64,000 bases of DNA from Diplonema papillatum (GCA_030068145.1 JAPJBO010000020.1:186001-250000), one strand, 5' to 3'. Shown: positions 31,166-43,640, counted from the first letter of the stretch. Program-made: numbers and translations. Notes: generated from the sequence alone by a model not told the origin.

Positions 31166-31974
31166 CCTCTTCGGAGGTCGTTGTGCTTCAGGGGACGGTG
31201 CCGGGGACGGTGCCCTCTTCGTCTTCCCCGGGCGGCGCGTACTGTATGGTGTTTTTTTGTTTGAAGAAAGAAGCAGACAGCCTTACTAGTAGCTGTTCCA
31301 CTGCTACTCGGAAAGCCGAGTGATGAGATGGTCTGTTCAACTTGGAATAGCTTGCTCTCGACGTTGACGTAGCGCGAGTCTACATCGGCCATAGCTGGGT
31401 CATGAAAATGCAGCAGCAAAACAGGTCCAAACTGGTCGAAAGCGAACGAAGTGTGTGGATCCTGCCCGCTCTGCCCTGTATGGACCATCTGCGGCTGTGC
31501 GTTCAGCACAAGCGCCTCATGGGCGAAATGAAACCAAAGACTGGCAAACGAAAAAGACCGGTATCCGAGAGGGAATCGCAGAATGAACCGGGACAATGCA
31601 CCCCGCTCGAGTGACATAGCTAGCTGATCTGGCATGCTCGCTCTGAAGTGAGCGCCATCGGCACGCAGAACGCGTGCAGATCAGCTCCACACCGACCGAA
31701 GCCTGCGGTTGCAGCGCCGAACCCCTGTCTGGCCGAGACTCTCAGCCACGTCCGATATCTCCGTTCCCACCATAGAGGATTCGTCGAGGCGCTGAAATAC
31801 AACGATAACGACCTTCCTGTCTATCCGCTCTCTCCCCGCAAAACCACGCCGGCCGAGAAGCAGTGTGCGAAGCCGGCGTTGCTGTAAAGGTACTGCTATT
31901 TCACGCTGACTTTCTCTGAAGAGCGCCCCAAGAAGAAACTAGTATTCACGAAAAGACAGCTTGGAAAAGACACA

Positions 31975-32464
31975 GCTTGACAATCCATACCTGTCCGCCT
32001 TCTCCTTCTTTGCGAAAACTTGGTGCTCAGCCTGACTGACCTGTGTGTTGGCGAGCAACCAACACAGCTGCCAGTTGTGAGCCCGTTCCGGCGGCGCGTC
32101 TCCGTTCCGGAACCCGACGCTTTCCAGCGCACGCAGTAAACATTCGCGTGTGCCCACGGCAGCCTCGTACATCTTTTTCAGCTTGCACACCGTTTTCTCT
32201 CTGGCCACATAATGCATCGTGGAGTCTACGCCCAACACGCGCTTGAGCAACTCAACGGCATCCACCTTCTTCATGCCCATTGTGTAGGCCAATTTCTTTG
32301 AGATTTGACGCTCGCACACGCACAGGCCCAGTGAAGTGGGGGTATTTCTTTTTCCTCGCGACGCCAAGTGTCAGATTCGCCCACCTGGTGATGAGGTTGT
32401 GGTTAATTTTTCTATGGAGGCGGGCTATGCGCGCTTTTTTTGATGTCGCCAGTTTCCGATCCAA
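31975..32464 (-). CDS. Possible exon(s) of an unrecognised protein
   Basis: Minus-strand frames 32367-31939 and 32464-32252 contain a helical, coding-looking stretch (KKVDAVELLKRVLGVDSTMH, then CKLKKMYEAAVGTRECLLRAL). They lie between VPS36 and the J-like gene in the same orientation, so they may be 5' exons of the J-like gene or a small gene of their own. No domain is recognised and splice sites were not settled. Confidence 0.3.
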
Positions 32465-32838
32465 AGTGACCCGGACTGGAAAACGGTGCCAGGCAACTGC
32501 TGATGAGTACGCAACTCACCGAACGTAGCCAGGAATCGGATTTAGCGTCGAAACTGCCTGGACTTTCAAGCCGAAGTAGAACGACAATAACCCTACCCAA
32601 TCCTAGGCACCTCCAAAACATTTTCAGGCTGCACGCGAAGTGAAAATACCGACTTCCTTATCCACAAGTAGCGCAGAAAATGTACACACCCAGGACAGGT
32701 GGCTACTGAAAAGGCAGGGATATAAGCAGCAAAGCACGGAAGGCTCGAGTTGCCCTTGCTGGAGGGAGGTCGGTGGCTAGGGCGGGTTGACAAAACGAGT
32801 CGAACAATAAAGCAAGCGGTGGGGCCTGGTAAGGCCGG

Positions 32839-33914
32839 TTACTTGAACGGGTTGCAGTAGAAGGAAACGGCTTCCGCGCTCTGCTCGTCGCGGCAGAGCA
32901 GGCCACGCTCTTCGGCGTCGTTCAGGATTTCGGTCGCAACGTGGTTCGAGACGCGAAGGTTGGCTGCAAGAGATAATGCTGTGACGAATGCCGCTGCATT
33001 GGGCAGAAGCTCGAGAAGCTTCGAATCGCCAGCCATGTCGTCGAGCCGCAGAATGACGGTCGCCTCGTTGCCGGATCCGATTTTGGCCATCCGGATATTG
33101 GACCGTTTCAGGTGCTCGAGACGCTTGCAGGCCTTCACCAGGTCGTCTGGGGATACCAAATCGGTCCCCCGGGCCCGGTTGAACAAACAGAAAGCGTCGA
33201 CGAGCGTCAGAGTCCCGTTCTGCCTGCGCAGCGCCTCCTGCAAGAAGTCCAACAGCTGCCTTGCCAGCTCGTTGTGGTAGTCGCCTGGGGTGATTGGTGC
33301 CGCATTATACTTTGCTCGAATTCGAATACCAATTTTGTGTTCACGGAGCTTGTCACGACATCCGTGGCATTCTGTGTCTCGAGTATCAGAGGTTTGCGTT
33401 GGCACGGGTTGTAGTGTTCAAGCTCTTACTCGCCGCATCAAATGCAGAGGAAAAGTGTGCATACTGAGTCCTACACTCTCTTTCGTCACTAGTGATAGCA
33501 TTCCGAGGTCAGCAACCCAGCTGTTGAGCATGTCCTGCTGCGCTTCGATCTCCTGTGCGGTGCAGATATTCTCTCGGACGACAACTCGTGACAAATGGTT
33601 GAGGTACCCGCTCAAAAGGTAGGCGCACCGCGACATTTGCTGAATGTTGAGAGCAGCCTGGGCCCTGCTTCTACGGGTTGCGATACGGGCCATGTTGGCG
33701 CTCAACGCAGTGGAGGAAGACACATGCATACATCTTCTGTGCCTGCCGACTCGGCTTTGCACGCGGTAACTTTATCCTGCATGCTTCTCATCAAGTCTGT
33801 CACCTCTTTCGTCATTCCCATGAGAGCATCAATGTCTTTGAAGGCGTCCTGCGTGATTGAAGGGTGTTGACGGTTCTCGCGTTGAAAAGCACTGCGACCT
33901 ACCCTGCTAAAACC
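32839..33914 (-). CDS. VPS36: VPS36, C-terminal EAP30 half (ESCRT-II)
   Basis: Three or so exons. The first starts after CTCTCAAG at 33914 (GFSRVGRSAFQREN...AFKDIDALMGMTKEV), matching the linker helix of VPS36. The second, within 33690-33440, gives LNSWVADLGMLSLVTKES, like the VTKES of plant VPS36. The last, to the stop at 32839, gives YHNELARQLLDF, LVDAFCLFNRARGTDLVSPD, DLVKACKRLE and LLCRDEQSAEAVSFYCNPF. These are the diagnostic blocks of the two winged helices. VPS36 joins VPS22 and VPS25 in ESCRT-II on endosomes and links ubiquitinated cargo to membrane budding. The N-terminal GLUE part is not here but 10 kb upstream on the same strand (44041-45057). Exact intron phases were not resolved. 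Confidence 0.85.
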
Positions 33915-35190
33915 TTGAGAGATGTACAATGAACCAAGAGAAATCCTTCCATTCTACAAAATGTTCACCAAGGAGCATTTCAGTGTCCCAGGACGGTATT
34001 TCTGCCCTCTGGGAGCTTATTTCGCCCGGTTTGCGAAGAACTCAAAATGAGTCCAAAATTCTCACTCGGTAGTGAACAAAAAAATTCTCCGCACGAAACG
34101 GAAACTGTTAATGGATTGGTCACAATTTGGTACTGTCTGGATGCTCCTTTTTCCCCTACGTTGTAGACTCAGTACTGGGCAACACCCCTTTGACTTGGCT
34201 GACCTAAGTTCTAGTCCCTCAACATGTCCTCCCAGTCTGCGTTCCATCAGCTTTTCGTCGGTGGTGCCACCTACAAGACACTAAGAGATTGAATTGATGA
34301 TTGTCGCCGCCTCTCAAACGTTCGAAACTGATTCGACTGATGAACTTTAACGACTGACAGTTTAGCAACCTAAGGGTTAGCTAATTTAACTACGACTATC
34401 TGGCGATGGTGGCATGAGCCACGGTTGGAGTTCTGCTCCATGCACAGGAAGATTCCGTCCTCCTTCTTTCCTAGTTTGACAAAAGGAACAAAAGAACGAC
34501 TTGCCCGTACGAGTAAATGCAGTTCTCGCCCCCTGCATGTCTTCTGTAGTTGCTTACCAGTGATTTATAAGGGGGGTCTTACGTGGGGGTAACCCCCACG
34601 CTCCAAAAAAAAAAAAAGAAAACTGTCGGGGGGCCGCCGTGAGTGGCCAGCACTGGGGGACCAGCCACTGAAGGGGGCCGGCCCGGGGAGCCAGCTTGCT
34701 TGTTCTTGGTTGTGGCGACGTGCCACATGTCATGAGAGTGATCACGACAGTGATTCTGGAGATGACACTAATGATACCGAGGAGCTTCGAACTCAGGAAG
34801 CAACAGTGACCTATGCAAATGTGCGCCCTACGCAGCTCAAGTTTGCAAGAGCTTCGTTATACTCTGATACAGCAGCAGCTGTCCTTACAAAAAGAACCCT
34901 GCTTGTTGCACATCCAGTGCCCCTTTTTGAGGCTAGTATTGTAGGCCTGTAGTACCCCGTTTGCAGCCTACGTTGTTTTAACTTGAAGTTCCCTGCCGTA
35001 CACTTGACACACCTTTTCCTTTATGATCGAGACACGAACGAGACACAATTCGGCTGTGCTATGCTACACTGGGGGGTCCTTGGGTCCACACTGAGAAAAC
35101 ACTTTCTTGGTAAAAAGTTAACCACCCCCACAGGCATGTGGAGGAATATAGAGGACCCAGCTTTCCATATAAACCCCTGTTGCTTACTCA
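33915..35190. other. Presumed VPS36 intron flank; no gene seen
   Basis: Lies between the EAP30 exons and the retroelement. There is an A-run near 34604-34620 with G-rich surroundings, and an A-rich simple repeat (A-runs broken by TGG) at 35191-35242. No coding frame is recognised. Confidence 0.5.
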
Positions 35191-35239
35191 AAAAAAAAAA
35201 AAAAAAAAAATGGAAAAAAAAAAAAATGGAAAAAAAAAA

Positions 35240-37661
35240 AAATGGTCGGCGCTCTCACCACTACTTGTGGTCACTCTTGCCCTACTGGGCCAAGAAGAAT
35301 TTTCACAGGCAGAGAATGCACCAATGGAGGAGGAGACTCGAGCTCCTCTCGAGCTTAACGAGACAAGGGTGGATGCTCTGAGAGCAACCATGCGCAACAT
35401 TTCAATCACAAAGGATGACATTGTGGTGAAGTGGCAAGAGCGCAACAGAAAGCGTCTCGAGAAGCTGGAGCGACTGTTGGTGGAGCAAGAACTTCAACAA
35501 TCTCAGAGAGAGGCGTTTCCCCTGATGGAAGTTGAGCTGCAGGCCGCAGCCAACGTGAGCTCGGAAACGAGTTTCTGCGCCCTTTCTCACACCACTCCCG
35601 CCACGCTATGCATAGCCTACCCTCCTGCAGCAGCTACAGTACCTTGCGGAGATGAGGTCGCCTTGACTGGGCCGACCTCTTACCAACGCGAGGAATTTAA
35701 GTCGCTGTCTTCAGTTTGGTCAGGCAGAACGTACGTCGCTGTCTTGAGTACAAATGGACAAACAATGTGTTTTGCTTCACTTGTAAGGACGACGGCTGAG
35801 TATGAGATGCTAGTCACGAGGGAGGTAGTGGTAGAGAAAGAGTGGTCCTGGAAGGATTACACAATCGGTGGCATGATCGTCTTCATAGCACTTCACGTTT
35901 GTATTTGCGGAGGTGTTTTCTACTGGCGAAGGCGTGCAAGAAAGAGGTTGGCAGCTGAGGCGCTCGCAATGGAGACGTCTCAGTTTTCAGCAAACTCTAG
36001 CAACGTCAACAAGGTCAATGGAGGGGGTGTCACCGTAAATCTGTACAGCAGCAAGAAGGGGAGGGGGAGGAGAAGCGCCCCTGAGCAACTGGAGGATTTC
36101 GTTGCCGACGAGGTTGAAGAATCGGAAGAGGAGATGGTGGAGCGTGAAGCTCCAAGATCAGCCTCAACCCGCTCCTGGGTCCAATCGACAGGTAGTCGCC
36201 GCGTTCCGTACGGTACGAGCGTGAGCACTGTGACGCTGTTGGCATGCTGCATCAGCATTTGCAGTGCGTCTTGTGAAATCGATTCGGCCATAACCGAAAA
36301 GACAGAGGTTTGTCAGACGGGGGAGGGCGGGTGCTCCACAGTGTACAGCGTTTCGTACCTCGGTACCGAGGGGCTCGAGTTGTGTGTCACAGCGAACGGA
36401 TCGAGCGGTTTTCTCGGCGTGACTGTCAAGAAAGAATTTCAGGTGGGCGGACTGGTGTACTTGCACTCAGGATCCGAGTTCCTGAGATCGGATGTCACCG
36501 CCGACATACAACTGACAACATCAGGGAGTTCATCGTCAACCGTCTGGGAAGACGAGTGCGCATATATGAATCTCCTATCAGCATCCGGTTGCTACACGAC
36601 ATTCACAACCTTCAGAGGGAGGGATATGGAGCACGTTTTCACTCAAGCCACAAGCAGCTTAGCGATCAAGTTCTTGAAGTGCGCGGTATCTTTTGATCAG
36701 TCGGTCGGATATCTTCAGGGGACGCTGATGATACCCTCGATCGCCGCGTACACGCATGGCCTTTCGTCTACAGCTAGGGACTGGCAGGTGTATAGAGTGG
36801 TAGGATGGACATCGGCGACTGTGTTGACGTTTACAGTCTACGATGCAAGCGGAGTGGCTTCTGAAAGTCAGGACGTTACGGTCTTCGATCACTTGCCGTA
36901 CGCAACGTTTCAGTGGGGCTCCGACTCGATAAAAGTCCAATTGCAGGGAGATGAAAGGACAGAGAGCGCGTCTAATAGAGCGTTTCTCTATCAGGTGAGG
37001 GATTCAAACGCTGGTTCCTCTACTGAATGTAACCGTCATAGCAGTATCAGGAGTCGTAGGAGATTGGGGATGTCCCAACTACTGCGGGGAGTTAGTATTA
37101 ATGCTAAAATCCAATACGAACGCGTCGTACGAGATTGCATCAATGTCTCCTGAGCTTTGGATTGAGCAGGGTACTGTCTACGTCGGTACAACCAATACCA
37201 ACATTACCCTGAACGTGTCTCCACAAAAGGCGGCAGCAACAGTGAAGCTGACCCTGTACGCCACTATCCCTGTTAGCTTCGAGGTCACCTTCAGGAACCT
37301 GAGTCAGTACATTGGCCCGTTGGCCAAACTCGTTCCAACAGAGGAAGACGAAGACAACGAGAAAATTCATACCACTCCGGGAGGTATATGGGGTGATATC
37401 AAGAAAGCTTGGTCGTCTGTCTCTCACATCCTCGGTAGTATTGCCAGTGTGTTCATGCATCTTCTAGACCCGGGGTTTCTCATACTACTTATTGTGTGTG
37501 TCGTTGGAGCACACATAATGATTAGGTGGGAGGCCGACAGAAGGGAGAGTAAGAAGGAGCGTGACGCAGCCAAGAAAATGGAGGAACGTGAAATGGAGGA
37601 GAAGGAGAAGCTAGCGGAGAAGGAGGGAGAGGACATCCCCCTCAAGACAAATGGTGCATGA
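35240..37661 (+). pseudogene. Fossil envelope precursor, phlebovirus-like Gn/Gc organisation
   Basis: The order of parts matches a bunyaviral glycoprotein precursor: an N-terminal hydrophobic signal; a first ectodomain with a helical stretch, N-glycosylation sites and a few cysteines; a membrane span followed by a basic cytoplasmic stretch; a second, internal signal (LLACCISICSA); a cysteine-bearing second ectodomain starting SCEIDSAITEKTEVCQ, like the start of phlebovirus Gc; and a C-terminal membrane span with a charged tail. Gc proteins of this type are class II membrane fusogens. The family call rests on architecture and the Gc-like N-terminus and needs a profile search. The region is close to whole with about one break. 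Confidence 0.55.
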
Positions 37662-37885
37662 TTTGTTGAGTGGATTTCCTGCTTGTGCGCAGGAGAAGAT
37701 AGTGACCACTAACTGCGGTGAGACGGCAATTCATCTGAACCGATGCAACGGCTTCTCTCCGTTGGGAGAGTCGGCTAGGCGGACTCGCTCGGGGGTACAC
37801 GTGGGACTGCACCGCGTCTATTCTACACCTAAAGGGGCATAGGTCCAGGAGGCGTTGGGAAGAAAAGAAGAGACCATACAAAAAC

Positions 37886-40338
37886 GTGAATGCCGAAATC
37901 CGGTCGATCCGTCGCAAACTCGACTTGCTGACCGCGACTAGGGGGTCCGCGCACCTCGCGCGGCATCGGGCGCCCTACCAGCCCCCCGTAATCGATCATC
38001 CGGACACTTTCACCCAATACTTGCAAGCGAAGTACCAATCGGAGCCCAACGTTGTGCAAATGACACGCCCGCTATATCCGTATCGTGGTGTGACACTCCG
38101 ACCCGAAGAAGTAAAAGCTGCGACCAGCTGCATGCTACCAACAGCAAGAACGGCCGACTATTCGCCCAAATTTCTGAAAGCAATGGAAAAAGAAGCAATG
38201 GAAGCGACGACGGCCGAATTGAACCTGTGGTTGCAGGAGGGCCTCCCTCTACGGCAGCGCGTTTCGTGGATTTTCCTCTTTTGGAAAGGCAAGCCACTCC
38301 AACGGTCCAACCCCCGCGGGTACAGACCGATAGCTATAATGCCGTTGTTTTCGAAGCTGCTCCACACCGCTTTATACCTGAAGCTGAAGCCCCTCGTTCG
38401 AGGACACATCCTCAGATGCAACTTTCAGTACGGATGCGGCCGGGCGAGCGGGGCGGCCCAGGTGATCCTCTTCGCGAAGGAATGGCTGGAAAGCGACCCG
38501 TCAGACGAAGACGACGAGAACGTGCTCCTGCTGGTGGATGTGTTGTCAGCGTATGACTCCGTACCGCATGAGAAGCTGGTGAAATGCGTGGAACGGCTGC
38601 TAGGACGGCAGTGGGCGGAGACGATTGCACGCGTGATAGAGGGCCAACTTGTAACAATAGCGCACTACGAGGGGTTCACGACCCCGGTCCGACTAGAGAG
38701 GGGCCTACTCCAGGGATCCTCTCTGAGCGTGTTACTTTTCCTGCTGTACACGTGCGAACCGCCTGCTGGTGAAGCCGTTCGGGCGTATGTGGACGATGTG
38801 GTGGCAAGGACAACTAGGTCGAGACTAAGCCAGACCTTCGGAGCCCTGCAGAGTTGGGCACGAGCCCGGGAATTGGACCTGGCGGACGAGAAGGTGGTGG
38901 TTGTGGCGAAGTCAAAGTTCGAGTGGGGCGAGAACCCGTCGAGGGGGACGACCGAGGCGGCTGTGGTGCTTGGCGCCTGTGTGCATGCGAAAAGGGTGGA
39001 GGGACAATGCGCCAACGACACGGAGAAAGGAGAGCGTTTCGCTAGGCTCATCGACTTTGTCAATTCCCACCACTTCCGGTCGACACGCCGGAAGTGCGCC
39101 CTGGTAAGAAGCCATGTGCTGCCCACCCTTGCTGTCCATTGTCACTCTTCGTGCTTCGACGCAAAGTCGCCTAAACTGGTTGCGAATATGCAGAAGCTCA
39201 TCCCGAAGCACCGACACAGCAAAGGGCTGAGCGGATTTGCTACTTGTAGAGAGGGCTTTGGGTCCATGACCGTCGAGAGTTTGATGCATCTACAGCGAAC
39301 GCGGGCCCACCTTGCATACTATTGTGACGTGTTGCATGATCGACTCCCGATGCAGGGCTTTCTGCGCCGGCCACCGAGGAGGGGCACGCCGGGGGAGGAT
39401 GTGATACGCCTTGTGGAAATGGCCGTGCGGAAAGAGTGGGACGGAACAGCGACCCTCGTGGTGGCCTCTGATGGCGGCTTTTTGGAGGAGGAGGCGCGCG
39501 GGTCCGCAGGTGTCTCGGTCGGGCAGACCGTGGTAGGGTGTGCGGTGGTTGGAGCACGGAAGCCGAGCTCTGCGCGGTGTTGGTGCTCGCGACGGCGCTG
39601 CGCAGGTGTGGCGTCCCCCCAAGTGCTGTAGAATGGCGGTGTGACAGCCAGGCGGCCATCAAGCGAGCCCAGCGGAGCGTAGAGGACGACCCGGTGGCCA
39701 GGATTGTGAGCCCTTACGGACAGTGCATGCAGTGGCACCGGGGACATGCTGGAGACCAGTACGTCGATCGGGCAGACGGGGCGGCATCGGAGGCCTTGCT
39801 GACCGGGGGCCCTCTCTTAGACGTGGAACGCATATACGTGGAGGGCGGGATACCGACGGTCTGCGTGCACGAGAGGGAGGCTTTCCTGCAGCTTGACGCT
39901 CCGACCCGGTTCGTAAAGAGGGCCGTACAGCACATGGAGTCGAGAGGAGTGCTGAGGAAGATCCGGGAGATAGCATCCCACACCGCGACCAAAGGGTCGA
40001 CTCTCCAGGCGTTAGAGCGAGTACCTGGGGCGGTGGACCTATTCCAGGCAATCGTACGCCGTGCGGTCATGCCGAACAGGACTCGAGTGCAATGCAGGCT
40101 GTGCCAGCGCGCGGCGACCGCCCAACACGTCCTGATGGAAAACGACACAATCCACAACGCAGCTTCTAGTGTTCTGGAGGCCTACCCGCAAGGACTGCCC
40201 AGCTTCAAAGGTTTGATGGAGGATTTCGCTCTACGAAGGCCGCCGGCGTTGAAGTTCGTTGCTGAGCGTGTAAAATCGACTTATGACGATCCGCTAACCA
40301 ACCGCTGGACCGCTGCCATCATGAATTACCTGCGTTGA
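37886..40338 (+). pseudogene. Fossil non-LTR reverse transcriptase with RNase H, partner of the envelope-like gene
   Basis: RT blocks in order: YRPIAIMPLFSKLL, FQYGCGRASGAAQ, the motif-A aspartate in LVDVLSAYDSVPHEKL, GLLQGSSLSVLLFLLY, and AYVDDVV as motif C. The LINE-type spacing and the QGSSLS block set it apart from LTR-element RT. An RNase H region follows (VVASDGG, then an acidic STEAELCAV block and RCDSQAAI), and then a Cys-x2-Cys knuckle near the C-terminus (CRLCQRA). No AP or restriction-like endonuclease was seen upstream, which is unusual for a LINE. About one break. Confidence 0.75.
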
Positions 40339-40634
40339 GAGGGAGGGACAGGCGGAGGGAGGGGTTTTTCCTTTCCTTTCGTTTCCAGTTGGTTTCGGCA
40401 TATAAAAAGAAGAAGGGACCGGTTAGGACGCTAAGAGTGAGGGAGGACGCAGATCAATAAAATGAAAATGACAAAGAGAGCGAAATAGGAAATAAAGAGC
40501 CGAAGGGCGATCATCACCGTGGACCCAAGCAAACGCTGGACGGGGGAGACCCTGCCCGAAGGAATCAACCACCCCCGGGTGGGCTAGTCTGACACAAGTT
40601 GTCAACAGGAAAAAAAAAAAAAAAAAAAAAAAAA

Positions 40635-43347
40635 GTTGACGACCTGGACGGTCCCACCGTGCGCCAGGTCATCAAGAGGGCGCGCGACAGGTGCTACTCG
40701 CGAGCCGTGTCTGCGCTGTCGGCAGCACAGACGGCCCCGTCGGACGAAGCCGCCCTGGCACAGCTCAGAGACCTACACCCGGCCGCCGAGGAGTGGCAGG
40801 GCGACCCAGCGATGCAGATCCCCAACGTGGCGCGGCCCGCGCCGAGCGCCGTGCGGAGGCTGCTCAAGAAGATGCCGAAGGGCACGGCGGCCGGCCCCTC
40901 CGGGCTGTCAGCTCAGCACCTGCTAGACCTGTGGGACAGCTCCGGCTCCTTCAAGGAGGCCGTGGCGGATGCCGTTTGGGCGGTCTCGTCCGGGAGGGTA
41001 CCGACGGCCGCCAGGCCATACCTCTACGGGGCCAAGCTGGTCCCACTGGTCAAAAGGACGGGCGGGATCACGCCCATCGCCTGCGGCGAGATTCTGAGGA
41101 GGGTAGCCGGCAAGGTCCTCGCGTCCGACCGGGCGGTCAAGGAACTCGGCCAGAACGTCCTCCTGCGAAGCGGGCAGGTCGGAGTAGGCGTGAAGGCCGG
41201 CGCGGACGCCGGGGTCCTGGCCGTCCGGAGGGTGGCGGCCTTGTACCGCAGGGAGGGCGGGGCAAGTAAGGGCGTCCTCCAGGTGGACCTGGAGAACGCA
41301 TTTACTCGCCCCGCCGCCACCGGCCGAAGCAGCGGCGCCGCCGGCCGGCCTGGCGGACCCACCCGGGCCAGGGGAGGGCGTCGTGCCGCCGCCACCAGTC
41401 GGACCCGCAGGCCCAGCAGGCGCGCCGGTCGCGGCGGACGAAGCGGCGCCCCAGGGACAGCCAGCGCGCGAGCTGGCACCAGTTCAAGGGCCACCGGCAG
41501 TCCCGGCCCAGGCCGGGCCCCCCCCGGGGGCGGCAGAGCCGCAGGGGATAGCCCACGACGACCCCGGACCAGCCCAGGTCCTGCCGCCCCCGGAAATCCC
41601 GCCGGCGGTCGAGTTGGGGGCCCCAGGAGCCGAGCCCGAGCCGCAGGGCCCGGAGGGACAAGGGCAGCCGGAAGTCGGGGGGCCGGAGGCAGCGCTCGGC
41701 CATTCAGCGTTGAGCCAAGCCGACCTCGATCTCCTGACATTCTACCTTGACGATGGAGTGTCAGGCGGAGACCTCGACGCGATCGCGCGCTGGCTGCAGG
41801 GATACGAGCGGCGGGCAGCGGCCGTCGGACTGCGCCTGAACCGGGGCAAGTGCAGACTGGCGATCGCGGCGGGGGCGGAGATACCCGACGGCCTGCAAGG
41901 CATCGAGACGTGCTCGCTCGACGAGATCGAGCATCTGGGAGTCCCGTGTGGCTCGCCAGAGAAGATCCACGCGTTCGTCGAGCGGGCGGCACAGGGTGCG
42001 GAGAGGAAGCTGAGGATGATAGCGTCCCTGCCCGACGCGCACGTGGCGCTCACGCTAACGAAGTTCTGTGCGGGCTTCGTCGGCGTAGTACATCTCATGC
42101 GCGCGACGGGGTCCGTCTTCGACTTCGCGGGAGTCGACCGGGCCACCCAGTCCTGTCTCGCGACTATCACCGGGATACAGACCGACGAGGCGGCGTGGAC
42201 ACAAGCGTCCCTCCCGGTCAGGATGGGTGGCCTCGGCCTCCACAGCTGCGCAGACGTGACAGGGATTGCGCACATCGCGGCGGCACTAGATGGGGGGACG
42301 CATCTCCCCGCCCTCGTGTCCGAGGCCCTGGGGCCACGCCTCACGTGGCAGCAGGACGACACCGTCCAAGCGTCCCTCGCGGACCCGCGCCTTGCAACGT
42401 ATGAGTCCGTCCTGGAGAAGATCCAGGACGTCATGCAGGCGCGGACCCAGTACGAGGGGCGAGGACAGAAGGTGTGGTCGTCCGCCTTGGCCACCGAGAA
42501 GCGGAAGAACCTCCTCGACCTGCTAACGGAGGAGCTCGCCCGCTCGAGCCAACTGCAGGGAGCGGCCCTGTCCCAGGCGCAAGACCGGATCCGGGCGAGG
42601 ATCCAAAGCAGCTCCGGCAAGCACGCCTCGGCGTGGCTGTACGGCAACCCGGAAGCGGATACCGGGATGTGGTTGTCCTCGGCCGAACTGGCGGTGGCAG
42701 TACGCCTTCGGCTGGGGCTGCCAATTGCGGCCGCGCCAGGGGAGTGCCGCCTCTGCGGGCACGGGGCGACCGACGTCATCGGCTCGCACGCCCAAACGTG
42801 TTTCGGCAGCGGCCGCCGGACGCGCCTGCACAACGCGCTTCGGGACATTGTCGCCGACTTCGCACGTCGAGGGCTGCTGGGCCCCTCGATCGAGCGAGCC
42901 GTGTTCGCGAACACGCGGCGCAAGCGCCCGGACATCAGCTACGTCCGGGACGGCACCACCGTCCTACTTGACGTCGCAGTCACATACCCCCTACAGCTCT
43001 CGCAGCCCCACTACGCGACCAGGGCCGCAGCGGAGCCAGGGGGCGCAGCAGCCGCGTATGCTGTTGCCGTCAAGGAGCGTGTCTACAACAGGATCATCGC
43101 AAATGAGCCGGACCCGCGGGAGTGGCGAGCGGTGCCGCTAGTTGTAGACACGTTCGGGGCCTGGTGCCCAGGAGCAATCACGGAGCTGCGGCACATCGCC
43201 CGCGCTAACGCCCTCCGTGAAGACCGGACCGCTTCGGCCGCCTGCCAGGACCTCTTCCACCGCTTGAGCTTTTCTATAGCCCTAGGGGTGGCGAGGATCG
43301 TCATTGCATCTGGTGGGGCGCGACCGGACGAAGCGAATCCACCCTGA
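40635..43347 (+). mobile_element. R2-like LINE remnant with CCHC knuckle and restriction-like endonuclease
   Basis: Starts directly after the A-run. The frame to 41750 gives the RT N-terminal blocks (GPSGLSAQHLLDLW, ACGEILRRVAGKVL, motif A VDLENAF). The frame 41383-43347 gives motif C (FYLDDG) and what follows, up to the end. Between motifs A and C (about 41310-41690) the sequence encodes proline/alanine-rich low-complexity protein and changes frame, and the QGDPL-type motif B is absent, so the RT should be dead. The C-terminal part has CRLCGHGATDVIGSHAQTC and, about 70 residues on, RRKRPDI with LDVAV downstream, the restriction-like endonuclease signature of R2/NeSL-type elements. It is 5'-truncated. 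It lies in the presumed VPS36 intron on the opposite strand. Confidence 0.8.
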
Positions 43348-43559
43348 TGCAGGGGGAAGAGTCACTGCATCGCGGGTTTTTTTACCTGGTCGGACCTGCA
43401 CTCAGATGCAGGCCAGCCCAGGTCGCAGTGAGGTGGCGTTCACTGTGTGATGAAGAAGCATTTCTTTGGACTACCGCTCCGGAAGCAACCGGATACCGGC
43501 AGCCCCGCTGTACCAACATGGTTTGTACAGTGTCCCGCGCTCCAAAAAAAAAAAAAAGC

Positions 43560-43640
43560 CGTTTTTTAGCCCCTGGTCCAGAGGTAACCACACCCACACA
43601 GGGGTTTGGGGGTCGGTGGTTCGATTCCCGCCGGAAATCG
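43560..43640 (+). ncRNA. tRNA-like remnant or SINE head
   Basis: GGTTCGATTCC (43618-43628) matches the Pol III B box, and TAGCCCCTGGTCC (43567) is a fair A box 50 bases before it. CGTTTTT at the left can pair with AAATCG at the right, giving an ~81-base tRNA-sized unit, followed by a T-run at 43641. The D and anticodon stems are poor, so this is a pseudo-tRNA or a tRNA-derived SINE head rather than a working tRNA. Confidence 0.35.

Larger units (their letters stand above)
35191..40634 (+). mobile_element. Fossil: envelope-like Gn/Gc gene next to a non-LTR RT/RNase H, poly(A)-ended
   Basis: A plus-strand unit inside the presumed VPS36 intron. Its parts are an A-rich start (35191-35242), a bunyavirus-type glycoprotein precursor (about 35240-37661), a 225-base spacer, a reverse transcriptase with RNase H (37886-40338), a 3' untranslated region with AATAAA words, and a 25-base A-run (40610-40634). 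No long terminal repeats are seen, and the A-tail fits a LINE-type element. It looks nearly whole, with about two breaks, so it is probably fairly young. Treating both parts as one element is inference from shared strand, spacing and the single tail. Alternatively, a viral gene copy lies beside a LINE. Confidence 0.6.

Noticed and set aside
35191-35242. The A-rich stretch as the N-terminal coding part of the envelope-like frame
   Set aside because: A-runs broken by TGG give only lysine. It looks like a simple repeat or the tail of another insertion, and the signal sequence begins after it.
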